Shown here piece after piece: positions 24,329 through 33,489 of a DNA stretch of 64,000 nt. Both the position numbers and the translations under genes were made by a program. The stretch lies in the NCBI GenBank assembly GCA_031287565.1, contig JAITSS010000046.1:143323-207322 (forward strand), read 5' to 3'. Source of the stretch: Desulfobulbaceae bacterium. GTDB lineage: Bacteria > Desulfobacterota > Desulfobulbia > Desulfobulbales > Desulfocapsaceae. Positions within the stretch are counted from its first letter, which is position 1. Each line of letters begins with the position of its first letter. Below the pieces are notes generated by a model, which was not told the origin of the DNA, did not search any database, and saw nothing but the letters and a program-made list of their open reading frames with translations.

Positions 24329-25237
24329 TCACTCAAACAGCGCGGTGCTCAGGTAGCGTTCGCCGGTATCGGGCAAAATGCAGACGATGTTTTTGCCGAT
24401 GAATTCCGGTAGGGCGGCCAGCCGCCGCGCCGCAAAGACCGCCGCGCCGCTAGAGATACCGGCCAGGATTCCTTCTTTTTTCGCCAGCTCGCGGGCGGTG
24501 GCTAGCGCCTCGCTGTCCGATACCGTTATAATCCGGTCAATAACGCGCACATTCAATGCCTTCGGGATAAATCCCGCGCCAATCCCCTGGATGCCGTGCG
24601 GGCCGGGTTTGCCACCCGACAAAACCGGTGACGAGGTCGGCTCCACCGCCACCACATGGAGGTTGGGATTTTTCTCTTTCAGCGCCTGGCCGCAGCCGGT
24701 GATGGTGCCGCCGGTGCCGACGCCCGCCACCAATGCGTCAACTTGGCCGTCCAGATCGCGCCAGATTTCCGGGCCGGTCGTCCGCCGGTGCGCCGCCGGA
24801 TTTTCCGGATTGGCAAACTGATCCGGCATGAAGGCGCCGGGACTATCGGCGACCAGCTGTTTCGCCCGTGCCACCGCCCCGGCCATGCCTTCTCGCGCCG
24901 ACGTTACAATCAGCTCAGCGCCAAGCTGGGCAAGCAATTTCCGTCGCTCAATACTCATCGATTCCGGCATGGTCAGAATCAGTTTGTAGCCCTTAACGAC
25001 CGAAACCCAAGCCAGGCCAAGACCAGTGTTGCCGCTGGTCGGCTCGATGACCAAACCGCCGGGTCGAAGCGCCCCCGATTTTTCAGCGGCTTCGATCATC
25101 GCCGCCGCCACCCGGCATTTGACGCTGCCCAGAGGATTGCGCGATTCCTGCTTGGCAAAGATATGCGCGCCGCCGCCCAAGCGCGTTAAGGCGACAAGCG
25201 GCGTGTTTCCTATCGAATCAATGAGCGAATATGCCAT
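24329..25237 (-). CDS. cysK: Cysteine synthase A
   Basis: This PLP enzyme (O-acetylserine sulfhydrylase) makes cysteine from O-acetylserine and sulfide. The opening is SIGNTPLVAL, the PLP lysine is in NPLGSVKCRVAAAMIE, the phosphate-binding and substrate loop is EPTSGNTGLGLA, and the PLP phosphate loop is GVGTGGTITG. The 302-residue length and ISSGAAVFAA near the C-terminus are normal for CysK. It lies at the end of the cysE-parA-cysK operon. Confidence 0.95.
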   Translation of the reverse strand: MAYSLIDSIGNTPLVALTRLGGGAHIFAKQESRNPLGSVKCRVAAAMIEAAEKSGALRPGGLVIEPTSGNTGLGLAWVSVVKGYKLILTMPESMSIERRKLLAQLGAELIVTSAREGMAGAVARAKQLVADSPGAFMPDQFANPENPAAHRRTTGPEIWRDLDGQVDALVAGVGTGGTITGCGQALKEKNPNLHVVAVEPTSSPVLSGGKPGPHGIQGIGAGFIPKALNVRVIDRIITVSDSEALATARELAKKEGILAGISSGAAVFAARRLAALPEFIGKNIVCILPDTGERYLSTALFE

Positions 25238-25279
25238 GGTGTTTTTCCTCGTTGAGAATTTTCACAGGCGCGGGGCGTC

Positions 25280-26347
25280 TTATTCCAGGTTCCGAACAAG
25301 CTGTTCAATGTTGGGTATTTGTTTATCTAATTGCGATTGATTTACCGTTATCTGACGACCTGCGACTGTTTTTGGGCCAGCGGTCAACAGCGCGATGGGA
25401 ACACCTAAAGCGCCGGAAACAACGGATGCGGTATTCGCATCATTGACTTCATATTGAAACATCGTCTTAAAGGTCTTCCTGGAATTTGGCGTCGGAGCGC
25501 CATTTGGGTGAACGCGAAAGACATATGAAGAAGTTCTCCATACTTCCCATATCTCATCTCCTATCTCATTAACGATGATTTTAAATGCTGACGCAGATGT
25601 TTGATTCATCTGGGTTAACCTGTTTCCAACATACATATATATAGAAGGCAAAGCCATGTTGTATCTTTTCGATTCCACGTAAAAATCAGACTGCCGGTCA
25701 TTTGTGTGACGCCGTTTTCCGTACACCAGTGATAAAACAGCTTTAACCGCCCGTTTCGATGAGCCATCCGCCGAAAATGGAATAAGCAAGCGGTCGGCGG
25801 CGGACAGGGCCAGCTCGGTATAAATGGAAAAACTTGGGTTGCAATCAATGAATACACATGAGTTTTCATGGCGTTCATCATTCCACGAATATAAAATGTC
25901 AGTAATCATATCCTTAATCCAAAGATGAACAATCCTCCAGGCATCTTCAGGGCCAGGATATGTGGCACCCATCACCCTTGATGCTTGAACTTCTAATTGC
26001 TCATCGCCAACAATCATATACAAATTATCCGGTATCGTGTCGTTGTACTGGATAACATGAGATATGTATTCGCTGCCAGAAGCGGGAGTTTTGTAAGGAC
26101 TTTGTATCCGATCTTCAATATAGCCAGAGATCGTCCGTCTCGTTTGCGAAGCGTGAATTTCCGATAAATGCTTTTCGCCGTCTATCACTCCACCGAGTAG
26201 CATTGATGATGAATTGGCTTGGGGACACAAATCCACCACCAGGATTTTTTTATCCGGATTCTGCCTGGCATATTCAGAAGCAAGCTGAAAAGTCAAATAA
26301 CTTTTCCCCACGCCACCCTTATTGTTCCAAATCGCGTAAATCGCCAT
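25280..26347 (-). CDS. ParA/Soj-like ATPase inserted in the cysteine operon
   Basis: A 355-residue P-loop ATPase. The deviant Walker A motif is NNKGGVGKSYLTFQLA, the following strand is KILVVDLCPQANSS, and CVFIDCNPSFSIYTELAL is the Walker B-type segment. This matches ParA/MinD-family proteins that segregate or position cargo. No parB or parS was seen. The gene is AT-rich compared with its cysteine-synthesis neighbours, and starts 1 base after the cysE stop behind a GGGGAG site, so it is cotranscribed. The unrelated C-terminal region (VNDANTASVVSGALG) is of unknown role. Presumably acquired. Confidence 0.83.
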   Translation of the reverse strand: MAIYAIWNNKGGVGKSYLTFQLASEYARQNPDKKILVVDLCPQANSSSMLLGGVIDGEKHLSEIHASQTRRTISGYIEDRIQSPYKTPASGSEYISHVIQYNDTIPDNLYMIVGDEQLEVQASRVMGATYPGPEDAWRIVHLWIKDMITDILYSWNDERHENSCVFIDCNPSFSIYTELALSAADRLLIPFSADGSSKRAVKAVLSLVYGKRRHTNDRQSDFYVESKRYNMALPSIYMYVGNRLTQMNQTSASAFKIIVNEIGDEIWEVWRTSSYVFRVHPNGAPTPNSRKTFKTMFQYEVNDANTASVVSGALGVPIALLTAGPKTVAGRQITVNQSQLDKQIPNIEQLVRNLE

Positions 26348-26348
26348 T

Positions 26349-27365
26349 TTATTTCTCCCCATTTGAATTGGCGAAGATCAGTTCCGGACGTTTGCGGAAC
26401 ACTCTGGTGTCCGGAGCGACGCTTTCGGTCAGCCAGATGTTGCCGCCGATGACTGAACGGGCGCCTATCACTGTATCGCCGCCAAGAATCGTCGTGTTGG
26501 CGTAGATGATCACCTCGTCCTCGATGGTCGGATGGCGTTTATGGTGTCGCAATTGCGCCCCGGCGTCGCGGGGCAGCGACAAGGCGCCGAGCGTCACCCC
26601 TTGGTACAGCCTGACATTTTTGCCGATAAGCGTGGTTTCGCCGATGACGACGCCGGTGCCGTGGTCGATAAAAAAGCCCTCGCCGATGGTCGCGCCCGGA
26701 TGAATATCAATGCCGGTCAGGCTGTGCGCGTATTCGGTCATGATGCGCGGGATGATCGGCACGTTCAACAGAAACAATTCATGCGCCAGGCGATAGATGG
26801 AAATCGCCAGAAGACCCGGATAGCAGAAAACCACTTCGTCCTGACTGGAGGTGGCCGGGTCGCCGTCCAAAGCCGCCTGGATGTCGGTCGCGAGTAGCGA
26901 AGTCAGGCGCGGAAAGCTCTCGAGGCAGGCGATGGCCATGTGGTGGCTGCGTCCTTCGCAGTTGGTGCAGGGCTGATTGTTGCGGCGGCAATCATGGCGA
27001 ATAGCCAGGGCGATTTGTTCGACTAATTTGTCATATAATTCGCTTAATTCCTGGCCGATATAATACTCAACATTACCGGCGTGCAACCGCGTTTTCGTGA
27101 AATAGCCTGGAAAGAGCACCCGCCGCGCTTGCCTGACAATAGCGATAATTTTTTCCTGTGATGGAATGAAGACCGGGCTGACGTGTTCGCAGCTCTCTTT
27201 GGCGTGCTTCGACAAGAGGAGTTGTCGCACTACGGCCGGCAACTTGGTATGTTGGCTCTGACTTTCTTCGCGCACATGGTCGCAGGATTGCGCGTCGCAT
27301 GTCGTCTGCTCGCAGCCGCAGGCGATGGAACCGCCCGCTTGGGGAATACGGATATTGCCACTCAT
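26349..27365 (-). CDS. cysE: Serine O-acetyltransferase with Cys-rich N-terminal tail
   Basis: This enzyme makes O-acetylserine for CysK. The C-terminal half is the left-handed beta-helix of the EpsC/CysE family: GIDIHPGATIGEGFFIDHGT, VVIGETTLIGKNVRLYQGVT, HPTIEDEVIIYANTTILGG. The protein is 338 residues, longer than E. coli CysE. The added N-terminus carries several cysteines (IACGCEQTTCDAQSC) and a second Cys pair lies in QPCTNCEGRSHH. Such residues could bind metal or act in redox control, which is speculative. The ATG at 27365 has an AAGGAG site. GTG 27371 is an alternative overlapping the upstream gene. Confidence 0.92.
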   Translation of the reverse strand: MSGNIRIPQAGGSIACGCEQTTCDAQSCDHVREESQSQHTKLPAVVRQLLLSKHAKESCEHVSPVFIPSQEKIIAIVRQARRVLFPGYFTKTRLHAGNVEYYIGQELSELYDKLVEQIALAIRHDCRRNNQPCTNCEGRSHHMAIACLESFPRLTSLLATDIQAALDGDPATSSQDEVVFCYPGLLAISIYRLAHELFLLNVPIIPRIMTEYAHSLTGIDIHPGATIGEGFFIDHGTGVVIGETTLIGKNVRLYQGVTLGALSLPRDAGAQLRHHKRHPTIEDEVIIYANTTILGGDTVIGARSVIGGNIWLTESVAPDTRVFRKRPELIFANSNGEK

Positions 27366-27367
27366 GT

Positions 27368-27958
27368 TCACTCCTTCTTTGCGGCCAGCTCATTGATTAA
27401 ATCGGCGACTTTGCGACCGTCCGGGGTCTGGGCGTCGGGGTTTATCGCGGTCAGCTCGCGCCAGACGGTCAGCGCTTCATCTGGCCGGTTCATTTCAAAA
27501 AGCACCACGCCTTTATTAAAACGACATTGTTGGTGGCGGGCGTCCAGAGAGCGCGCCTTGTCGAAGGAGGCGAGCGCCTGTTCCGCCTGACCGACGGCGC
27601 GGTACATGGTGCCGAGATCGGTATACAGATTGGCGTCGCCGTCGCGCAGCGAAAGTGACTTGGTGTAGGCCCGTATTGCTTTTTCCGCCTGGCCTGCGTC
27701 ATAATACAGGTGGCCGAGATGCAACCAGGATTCGTAATTATCCGGTTTGGCGGTCACTTCCGCCTCCAGGCGTTGTATCGCTTTCGTCCGTTCGTCGTTC
27801 TCCTGGCGATGCGCTTCGACTCGCTGCTCCGACGGCGCGTCCGCCGGGCGCAATTTATAGACGGCGAAGCCGACACCGGCGACGAATCCGCAGAGAAAAA
27901 TAATCACCCAGATGAATATGGGCGAACCTTTGCCGGTTGGGGAGGTCGAATTGGGCAT
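27368..27958 (-). CDS. Membrane-anchored TPR protein
   Basis: A 196-residue protein with one N-terminal membrane segment (FIWVIIFLCGFVAGVGFAVY), a charged stretch and three to four TPR units (YESWLHLGHLYYDAGQAEKA, ANLYTDLGTMYRAVGQAEQA, and CRFNKGVVLFEMNRPDEALT). The layout matches the C-terminal part of CcmH/CycH-type cytochrome maturation proteins, but no ccm genes are nearby. It ends in a GTGA/TGA junction with cysE and may scaffold a protein complex at the membrane. Function not assigned. Confidence 0.7.
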   Translation of the reverse strand: MPNSTSPTGKGSPIFIWVIIFLCGFVAGVGFAVYKLRPADAPSEQRVEAHRQENDERTKAIQRLEAEVTAKPDNYESWLHLGHLYYDAGQAEKAIRAYTKSLSLRDGDANLYTDLGTMYRAVGQAEQALASFDKARSLDARHQQCRFNKGVVLFEMNRPDEALTVWRELTAINPDAQTPDGRKVADLINELAAKKE

Positions 27959-28183
27959 GGCGTTTGGCAGGTTATGCTTGTTGAAAAATGTTCCGATGAT
28001 TTTTTTGAGCACGGGCTGTGGAAGCGGCACGATACCATGGGGCGGGCCTTCCGCCAAGAAGGCCAGGCGGCGGGCGGATTTTCCCCGAAGGTTTCGGAAA
28101 TATCCTTGCTCCGCCGTCTGACTGGCGCGTACAAATTCATTAATGATCGCAGCCTCTTATCACACATAAAAAAGGAGCAAACA

Positions 28184-30697
28184 ATGGCAGCCGCGACGAA
28201 CAACAACAGCGACAAGACCGGGCTTGCGGGCGATAAACGCGCCGCCGCCCCAAGGCAATCGGCCTTATCGACCAGCGCCACCGCGATGAAAAAAAGCATT
28301 CTGGAAAATCTGCTGACCTTTCAAGGACGCGATCCGGAGCGTTCCGGTTCGACCGATGTCTACAAGGCCCTGGCTTACGCCGTCCGCGACATCATGGTGA
28401 AAAAGTGGATCGCCACTCAGAAATCCTACTACAAAGCCGGTGAGAAACGGGTGTACTACCTGTCGCTTGAATTTCTCATCGGTCGCAGTCTGGTTTCCAG
28501 CATGATCAATTTAGGCATTTTCGAGGCGGCCAAGGAAGCGCTTGCGGAGCTGGGATATGACATGGATCGCATCAGCGACGAGGAGGAAGACGCGGGCCTC
28601 GGCAACGGCGGTTTGGGGCGGCTCGCCGCCTGCTTCATGGATTCCATCGCCACCCTGAAGATTCCGGCCTACGGTTACGGCATTCGCTATGAATACGGGT
28701 TGTTCACCCAACGACTTGTCGATGGCTATCAGGTTGAATCGCCTGACAACTGGCTGCAATATGGCACGCCCTGGGAATTTGAGCGGCGGATGCCGGTGTT
28801 TCCGGTGCAGTTTTATGGCAATGTCATTAGCGAGCTGGATAAGAACGGCAACTACCGCGCTCGTTGGGTCAACACCCAGCACGTCATGGCCGTGCCTTGC
28901 GACATGCTGGTGCCCGGTTACGACAACGACCACGTGATCAATATGCGCCTGTGGACGGCCAAAGCCTCGCGCGAACTTGACCTGGGCTTTTTTGGTCAGG
29001 GTGATTACATCGGCGCGGTGCAGTCTAAAGTCAGCTCGGAAACCATTTCCAAAGTGCTTTATCCACCTGACCACAATTTGGCCGGTCAGGAATTGCGCCT
29101 GCGGCAGCAGTACTTTTTCGTCGCCGCCACTTTCCAAGATATTCTGCGCCGCTACCGTAAAACCAACCGCGAATTCGCCAATTTTCCCAACGCCGTGGCC
29201 GTGCAGCTGAATGATACCCATCCGGCCATCGCCATACCCGAATTGATGCGCATTTTGCTCGATATTGAGGGCTTAAGTTGGGAAAAATCCTGGGACATCT
29301 GTGTTCACACCTTCGCCTATACGAATCACACTCTGATGCCGGAGGCGCTGGAACGGTGGTCGGTCGATCTGATGGGCCGGGTTTTGCCGCGGCATTTACA
29401 AATCATCTACGAGATCAACCAGCGCTTTTTAGAAAGCGTCGCCCAGGAATTCCCCGGTGATATGAACAAACTGCGGGATATGTCGCTGATTGAAGAAGGC
29501 GAGGTGAAAAGGGTCAGAATGGCGCATCTGGCTGTCATTGGCAGCCACTCCATCAACGGCGTCGCCGCCTTGCACAGCGAACTTCTAAAGACCCGACTCT
29601 TCCCGGATTTTTATCGCATGTATCCGGAACGCTTCAACAATAAAACTAACGGCATTACGCCGAGGCGCTGGCTGCTGCAAGCCAATCCGCCCTTGGCCGA
29701 GCTGATTTGCGATACCATCGGCGACGCCTGGGTCACTCATCTTGATGAGCTGCGCCAGCTTGAGCCATATACCGAAGACGCCGCCTTCCGGGCGAGATGG
29801 CGGCAGATCAAACAGCAAAACAAGGATCGCCTCGCCGCCTACATCCACAAGACGATCAAGGTTGAAGTCAACCCGCAAACGCTCTTCGACGTGCAGGTCA
29901 AGCGCATTCACGAGTACAAACGTCAACTCTTAAACGCCTTGAACGTCATCTATCTCTACCAAAGCATGTTGCGTAATCCTGACCATGTATTTGCGCCGCG
30001 CACCGTGGTTTTCGCCGGGAAGGCCGCGCCGTCGTACTGGCGCGCCAAATTGATTATCAAATTGATCAATTCATTAGGCGAAGTGATCAACAACGACCCC
30101 CGGATAAACGGGATGCTGAAGGTGGTGTTCCTGCCGAATTACACAGTTTCGCAGGCGGAAATCATCATTCCGGCGGCGGATTTGTCCGAGCAGATTTCCA
30201 CCGCCGGCACTGAGGCGTCGGGCACCGGCAATATGAAATTCGCCTTGAACGGCGCTCTGACCATTGGCACCCTGGACGGCGCCAATATCGAAATTCGTGA
30301 GGAAGTGGGTGAAGAAAACATCTTTATTTTTGGTATGACCGCCGAGGAAGTCGCCTTTGAAAAACTCAACCCCAGTCGCACGCCAGAAAACATCTGTCAG
30401 GTTAATCCGGCGATTCGCGAGGTGATGGACAGCCTAGCCCAAGGCGCTTTCAGCCACGGCGACAAAAAACTGTTCCAGCCGCTGGTCGAAACCCTGATGA
30501 GTCCGCATGACCAATATTTGCTGCTTTTAGACCTGGAATCCTATATCGCCTGCCAGCGTCGCGCGCGTGAATTGTATCTTGACCAGGAAGCCTGGACGAA
30601 AAAGTCGATCCTGAACGTGGCCAGAATCGGCAAGTTCTCGACCGACCGTACCATCCGCCAGTATTCCGAAGAAATCTGGGGAATTCCCGTCGAATGA
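28184..30697 (+). CDS. glgP: Glycogen phosphorylase
   Basis: This enzyme releases glucose 1-phosphate from glycogen or maltodextrins. The start ATG is preceded by AAAGGAG; the product is 837 residues, the family norm. Visible motifs are the substrate-binding DAGLGNGGLGRLAACFMDS, AVQLNDTHPAIAIPELMRIL, and the PLP-binding lysine segment EASGTGNMKFALNGALTIG. The N-terminal 35 residues are low complexity. Two GlgC-like genes lie at 57689-60225, so glycogen turnover is encoded here in part. Confidence 0.95.
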   Translation: MAAATNNNSDKTGLAGDKRAAAPRQSALSTSATAMKKSILENLLTFQGRDPERSGSTDVYKALAYAVRDIMVKKWIATQKSYYKAGEKRVYYLSLEFLIGRSLVSSMINLGIFEAAKEALAELGYDMDRISDEEEDAGLGNGGLGRLAACFMDSIATLKIPAYGYGIRYEYGLFTQRLVDGYQVESPDNWLQYGTPWEFERRMPVFPVQFYGNVISELDKNGNYRARWVNTQHVMAVPCDMLVPGYDNDHVINMRLWTAKASRELDLGFFGQGDYIGAVQSKVSSETISKVLYPPDHNLAGQELRLRQQYFFVAATFQDILRRYRKTNREFANFPNAVAVQLNDTHPAIAIPELMRILLDIEGLSWEKSWDICVHTFAYTNHTLMPEALERWSVDLMGRVLPRHLQIIYEINQRFLESVAQEFPGDMNKLRDMSLIEEGEVKRVRMAHLAVIGSHSINGVAALHSELLKTRLFPDFYRMYPERFNNKTNGITPRRWLLQANPPLAELICDTIGDAWVTHLDELRQLEPYTEDAAFRARWRQIKQQNKDRLAAYIHKTIKVEVNPQTLFDVQVKRIHEYKRQLLNALNVIYLYQSMLRNPDHVFAPRTVVFAGKAAPSYWRAKLIIKLINSLGEVINNDPRINGMLKVVFLPNYTVSQAEIIIPAADLSEQISTAGTEASGTGNMKFALNGALTIGTLDGANIEIREEVGEENIFIFGMTAEEVAFEKLNPSRTPENICQVNPAIREVMDSLAQGAFSHGDKKLFQPLVETLMSPHDQYLLLLDLESYIACQRRARELYLDQEAWTKKSILNVARIGKFSTDRTIRQYSEEIWGIPVE

Positions 30698-30781
30698 CAG
30701 GCTATCGGCTGGCGCGAAAAGTCCTGGAAATGGCAGGAATATAGGCGATGAACGATTTACCCGGAGCCACCCTTTCGCCGA

Positions 30782-33478
30782 TCAATAATCGCGCTGGACG
30801 CGGGATGTCTCCGCGTCCAGCGGATAATTTTTCGCCAGCCAGGCCAGCTCGTCTTCGCGGTCGGCGACTTGGCCCTCCAGGTGGGCGTCGAGCAGGTCAA
30901 GCAGAATTTTTTTATAGAGCGGCCCGGTCGGATAGCCAAGACGCCGCAGGTCGTCGCCACGCAGTTCGGTTTTCAGATCACGCAATTCGGTGACATACTT
31001 CGAGACGATGCGGTTCAGGGTGTCGCCGCCCTGGTCAATCGCCATCAGATAGAGCAAGCCTTCGTTGCTCAGCTCCCGCAATAAGCGATAGGCCCCGCTG
31101 TTGCCGATATGTTGATTCCTGGCCAACATTTGGGCGATTTTGTCGCCGTGCTCCTTCTGCCACAAGAGCCGCTCACTGATTTTTGGCGATAGCTTGAAGC
31201 GTTGGCAAAAATTACCCAGTTCTCCTAGCTCGCTGCCCTTCATCAAAGTCAGCAGCCAGACCATCCATGGGCTGAATTCTTCCTTCAGATATAAGAGGCG
31301 AAACCAGTTTATCGCCTGCGCCGCCTGAGTAAGAGCTTGCAGAAAACGTTTGTCACGCATGGCGCCATCCAACGACGGCCACAGCAATTGCAACAAGCCG
31401 AATTCGGCCAGTCGCCAAATGGCCGGGATGGGATTTTTCTCCGAAAATATCCGTCGCATTTCGCGGAAGAATCGCACATCGTCGCCTGAACCGAACAGGC
31501 GCTCTTTCACCGCGCCGCGCATCAGGCGGGCGGTGTGCGGCGCGATGGTGAAGCCCAGCTTCTGCTCAAAACGAATCGCCCGGAACATGCGACTGGGATC
31601 ATCGACAAAGCTGACGTTGTGCAACACTTTGATTTCCCGGCGCTTCAGGTCGTTCTGGCAATTAAAGAAGTCGATCAGCTCGCCGAAGTGGCCAAGATTC
31701 AGTTGAATGGCCATAGCGTTTATCGTGAAATCGCGGCGATAGAGGTCAAGCTTGATTGAAGAAACCTCGACCATCGGCAGGGCCGCCGGATGATCGTAGT
31801 ATTCCAGCCGCGCCGTGGCTACGTCGATATGTTTGCCGTCGCCAAAGATCACATCGGCGGTGGCGAAATGCTCATGGATGCTGACGCGACCGTTCATTCG
31901 CCGGGCCAGCGCTTTGGCGAAGGCCAGGCCATCGCCTTCAACGACTACATCAATATCCGTGGTCGGCGCGCGCAAAAGCAGGTCGCGGACATAGCCGCCC
32001 GCGACGAACGCCTTGCAATCGAGTTCATCGGCAAGAGCGCCGATGTCCTGCAATACACGCATCTGCTCGTTAGATAGGCATCCGGTGAGAAAGGCGGAAA
32101 GATTGCGTCGGCGTCCGGGGCGACGGTCTTCGCCGCTCGCCGATTGGCCTGGCCCGGACGGAAAGCGCGATGGGTTGTCAGCCAGATAATTTAATAAGTC
32201 GGTGCGGGTGATGACGCCTTCCACCAGGCCGTCGCGCGTGACCGGAACCAGCCGCTGTCGGTTGCCGATGACCAGTTCGCGAATATCGGTCAGCGTCGCG
32301 TCGGGCGATAGAATTCCCACGTCGGTGGTCATGTACTCGGAAACTGGTCTGTCGCCCAGTTTGTGGTGCAGCGCCCGCTCGATGACCACTTTGGTGATGA
32401 TGCCCAGCAACTGCGTCCGCTCTGTTGCCGCCTGCGCCAGTTCGACCGGGGCGGCGGCGATGGCGTATTGGTTCATCCGCTCGTGGGCGTTGGCGATGCT
32501 GAGACCGGCGGCGATGACAATCGGCGGACTTGACATCATTTCGCGAGCGATCGGCTGTGGCTGCACGTTGCGGTGCAAACTTCTGACCAGTTTATCCTCG
32601 GCCTCTATCGCCGTCATGTCGCGAATGGTCGCGGAAGCCGCCGCCGCGTGGCCGCCGCCGCCTAATTCACGGGCGATCTGTCCGGCGTCGATCTCCGCGA
32701 GACGGCTGCGGGCGATGAGGTACACGCGGTCGCCCATGGTCGGCAGGGCGAACACCGCGTCGAGATTGCCCATCTCCATGTAGCGCTCAACGATATTGGC
32801 GTAGCCATCGACATATTCGCCAAAGCTGGGCGTGGATACGGTGACGCCGATGCCGTGAATCATGTATGAGCGGGCGCCGTCGCTGAGATTGTGCAGAAGT
32901 TCCACCTGCGCCGATGTCCAGTCCTTTTTCAGATAGGAATGAATCACATCGATTTGCGCGCCCTGGCGAAACAGCCAGGCGGCGGCTTCCAGGTCGTCGG
33001 CGGTGGTCGATGAATTGGCCAGGGAACCGGTGTCGGCGTAGATGCCAAGGCCGATGGTCGTCGCCTCTAAGGGTGTGAGATGAACCGCCTTTTGCCGCAA
33101 GCGGCCGACCATGATCGTCGCGGTCGCCCCGACCATGGCGACTTCCTGAAGTTCGCCGCGCATGTCGGCGCAGGCATCCGGATGATGATCAAAAAGATGG
33201 AGCTGAAGGCGCGAGTTGTTCAGGCATTCGGCTAAAACGCCGATGCGTTTGGATGAGCGGGTATCGACGACGATCATGGCCTCGACCAAAGCCGGATCAA
33301 TATCTTTGATGTGGCGAAATTCGATGTGGTATTCGAGTTGGCGGGCGATGTAATCGCTGACTTCAACAGCCAGGCTGTCGGGTAATACGGCCACCGCGTC
33401 GGGATACAGGCGGCGGGCGGCGACCATCGAGGCCAGGGCGTCAAAATCGGCATTGGCGTGCGTGACGATGATCCGCAT
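30782..33478 (-). CDS. DHH-CBS-poly(A) polymerase/CCA-type nucleotidyltransferase fusion
   Basis: An 898-residue protein. Residues 1-300 are a DHH/DHHA1 phosphoesterase (HANADFDALASMVAARR, VVDTRSSKRIG, LFDHHPDACADM, LGGGGHAAAASATI). Two CBS domains follow (MMSSPPIVIAAGLSIANAHE, YMTTDVGILSPDATL). The C-terminal half is a class II nucleotidyltransferase with AGGYVRDLLL, TDIDVVVEGD and DFTINAMAIQL. Deltaproteobacteria use this fusion as a tRNA CCA-adding or poly(A) enzyme. The DHH part may recycle nanoRNA or regulate the enzyme. It starts 11 bases after the Xer gene stop on the same strand. Confidence 0.9.
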   Translation of the reverse strand: MRIIVTHANADFDALASMVAARRLYPDAVAVLPDSLAVEVSDYIARQLEYHIEFRHIKDIDPALVEAMIVVDTRSSKRIGVLAECLNNSRLQLHLFDHHPDACADMRGELQEVAMVGATATIMVGRLRQKAVHLTPLEATTIGLGIYADTGSLANSSTTADDLEAAAWLFRQGAQIDVIHSYLKKDWTSAQVELLHNLSDGARSYMIHGIGVTVSTPSFGEYVDGYANIVERYMEMGNLDAVFALPTMGDRVYLIARSRLAEIDAGQIARELGGGGHAAAASATIRDMTAIEAEDKLVRSLHRNVQPQPIAREMMSSPPIVIAAGLSIANAHERMNQYAIAAAPVELAQAATERTQLLGIITKVVIERALHHKLGDRPVSEYMTTDVGILSPDATLTDIRELVIGNRQRLVPVTRDGLVEGVITRTDLLNYLADNPSRFPSGPGQSASGEDRRPGRRRNLSAFLTGCLSNEQMRVLQDIGALADELDCKAFVAGGYVRDLLLRAPTTDIDVVVEGDGLAFAKALARRMNGRVSIHEHFATADVIFGDGKHIDVATARLEYYDHPAALPMVEVSSIKLDLYRRDFTINAMAIQLNLGHFGELIDFFNCQNDLKRREIKVLHNVSFVDDPSRMFRAIRFEQKLGFTIAPHTARLMRGAVKERLFGSGDDVRFFREMRRIFSEKNPIPAIWRLAEFGLLQLLWPSLDGAMRDKRFLQALTQAAQAINWFRLLYLKEEFSPWMVWLLTLMKGSELGELGNFCQRFKLSPKISERLLWQKEHGDKIAQMLARNQHIGNSGAYRLLRELSNEGLLYLMAIDQGGDTLNRIVSKYVTELRDLKTELRGDDLRRLGYPTGPLYKKILLDLLDAHLEGQVADREDELAWLAKNYPLDAETSRVQRDY

Positions 33479-33489
33479 GATGTGTTCCC

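Noticed and set aside
25280..26347. Plasmid partition locus
   Set aside because: Only a ParA-like gene is present; no ParB, no iteron-type repeats and no replication gene are nearby.
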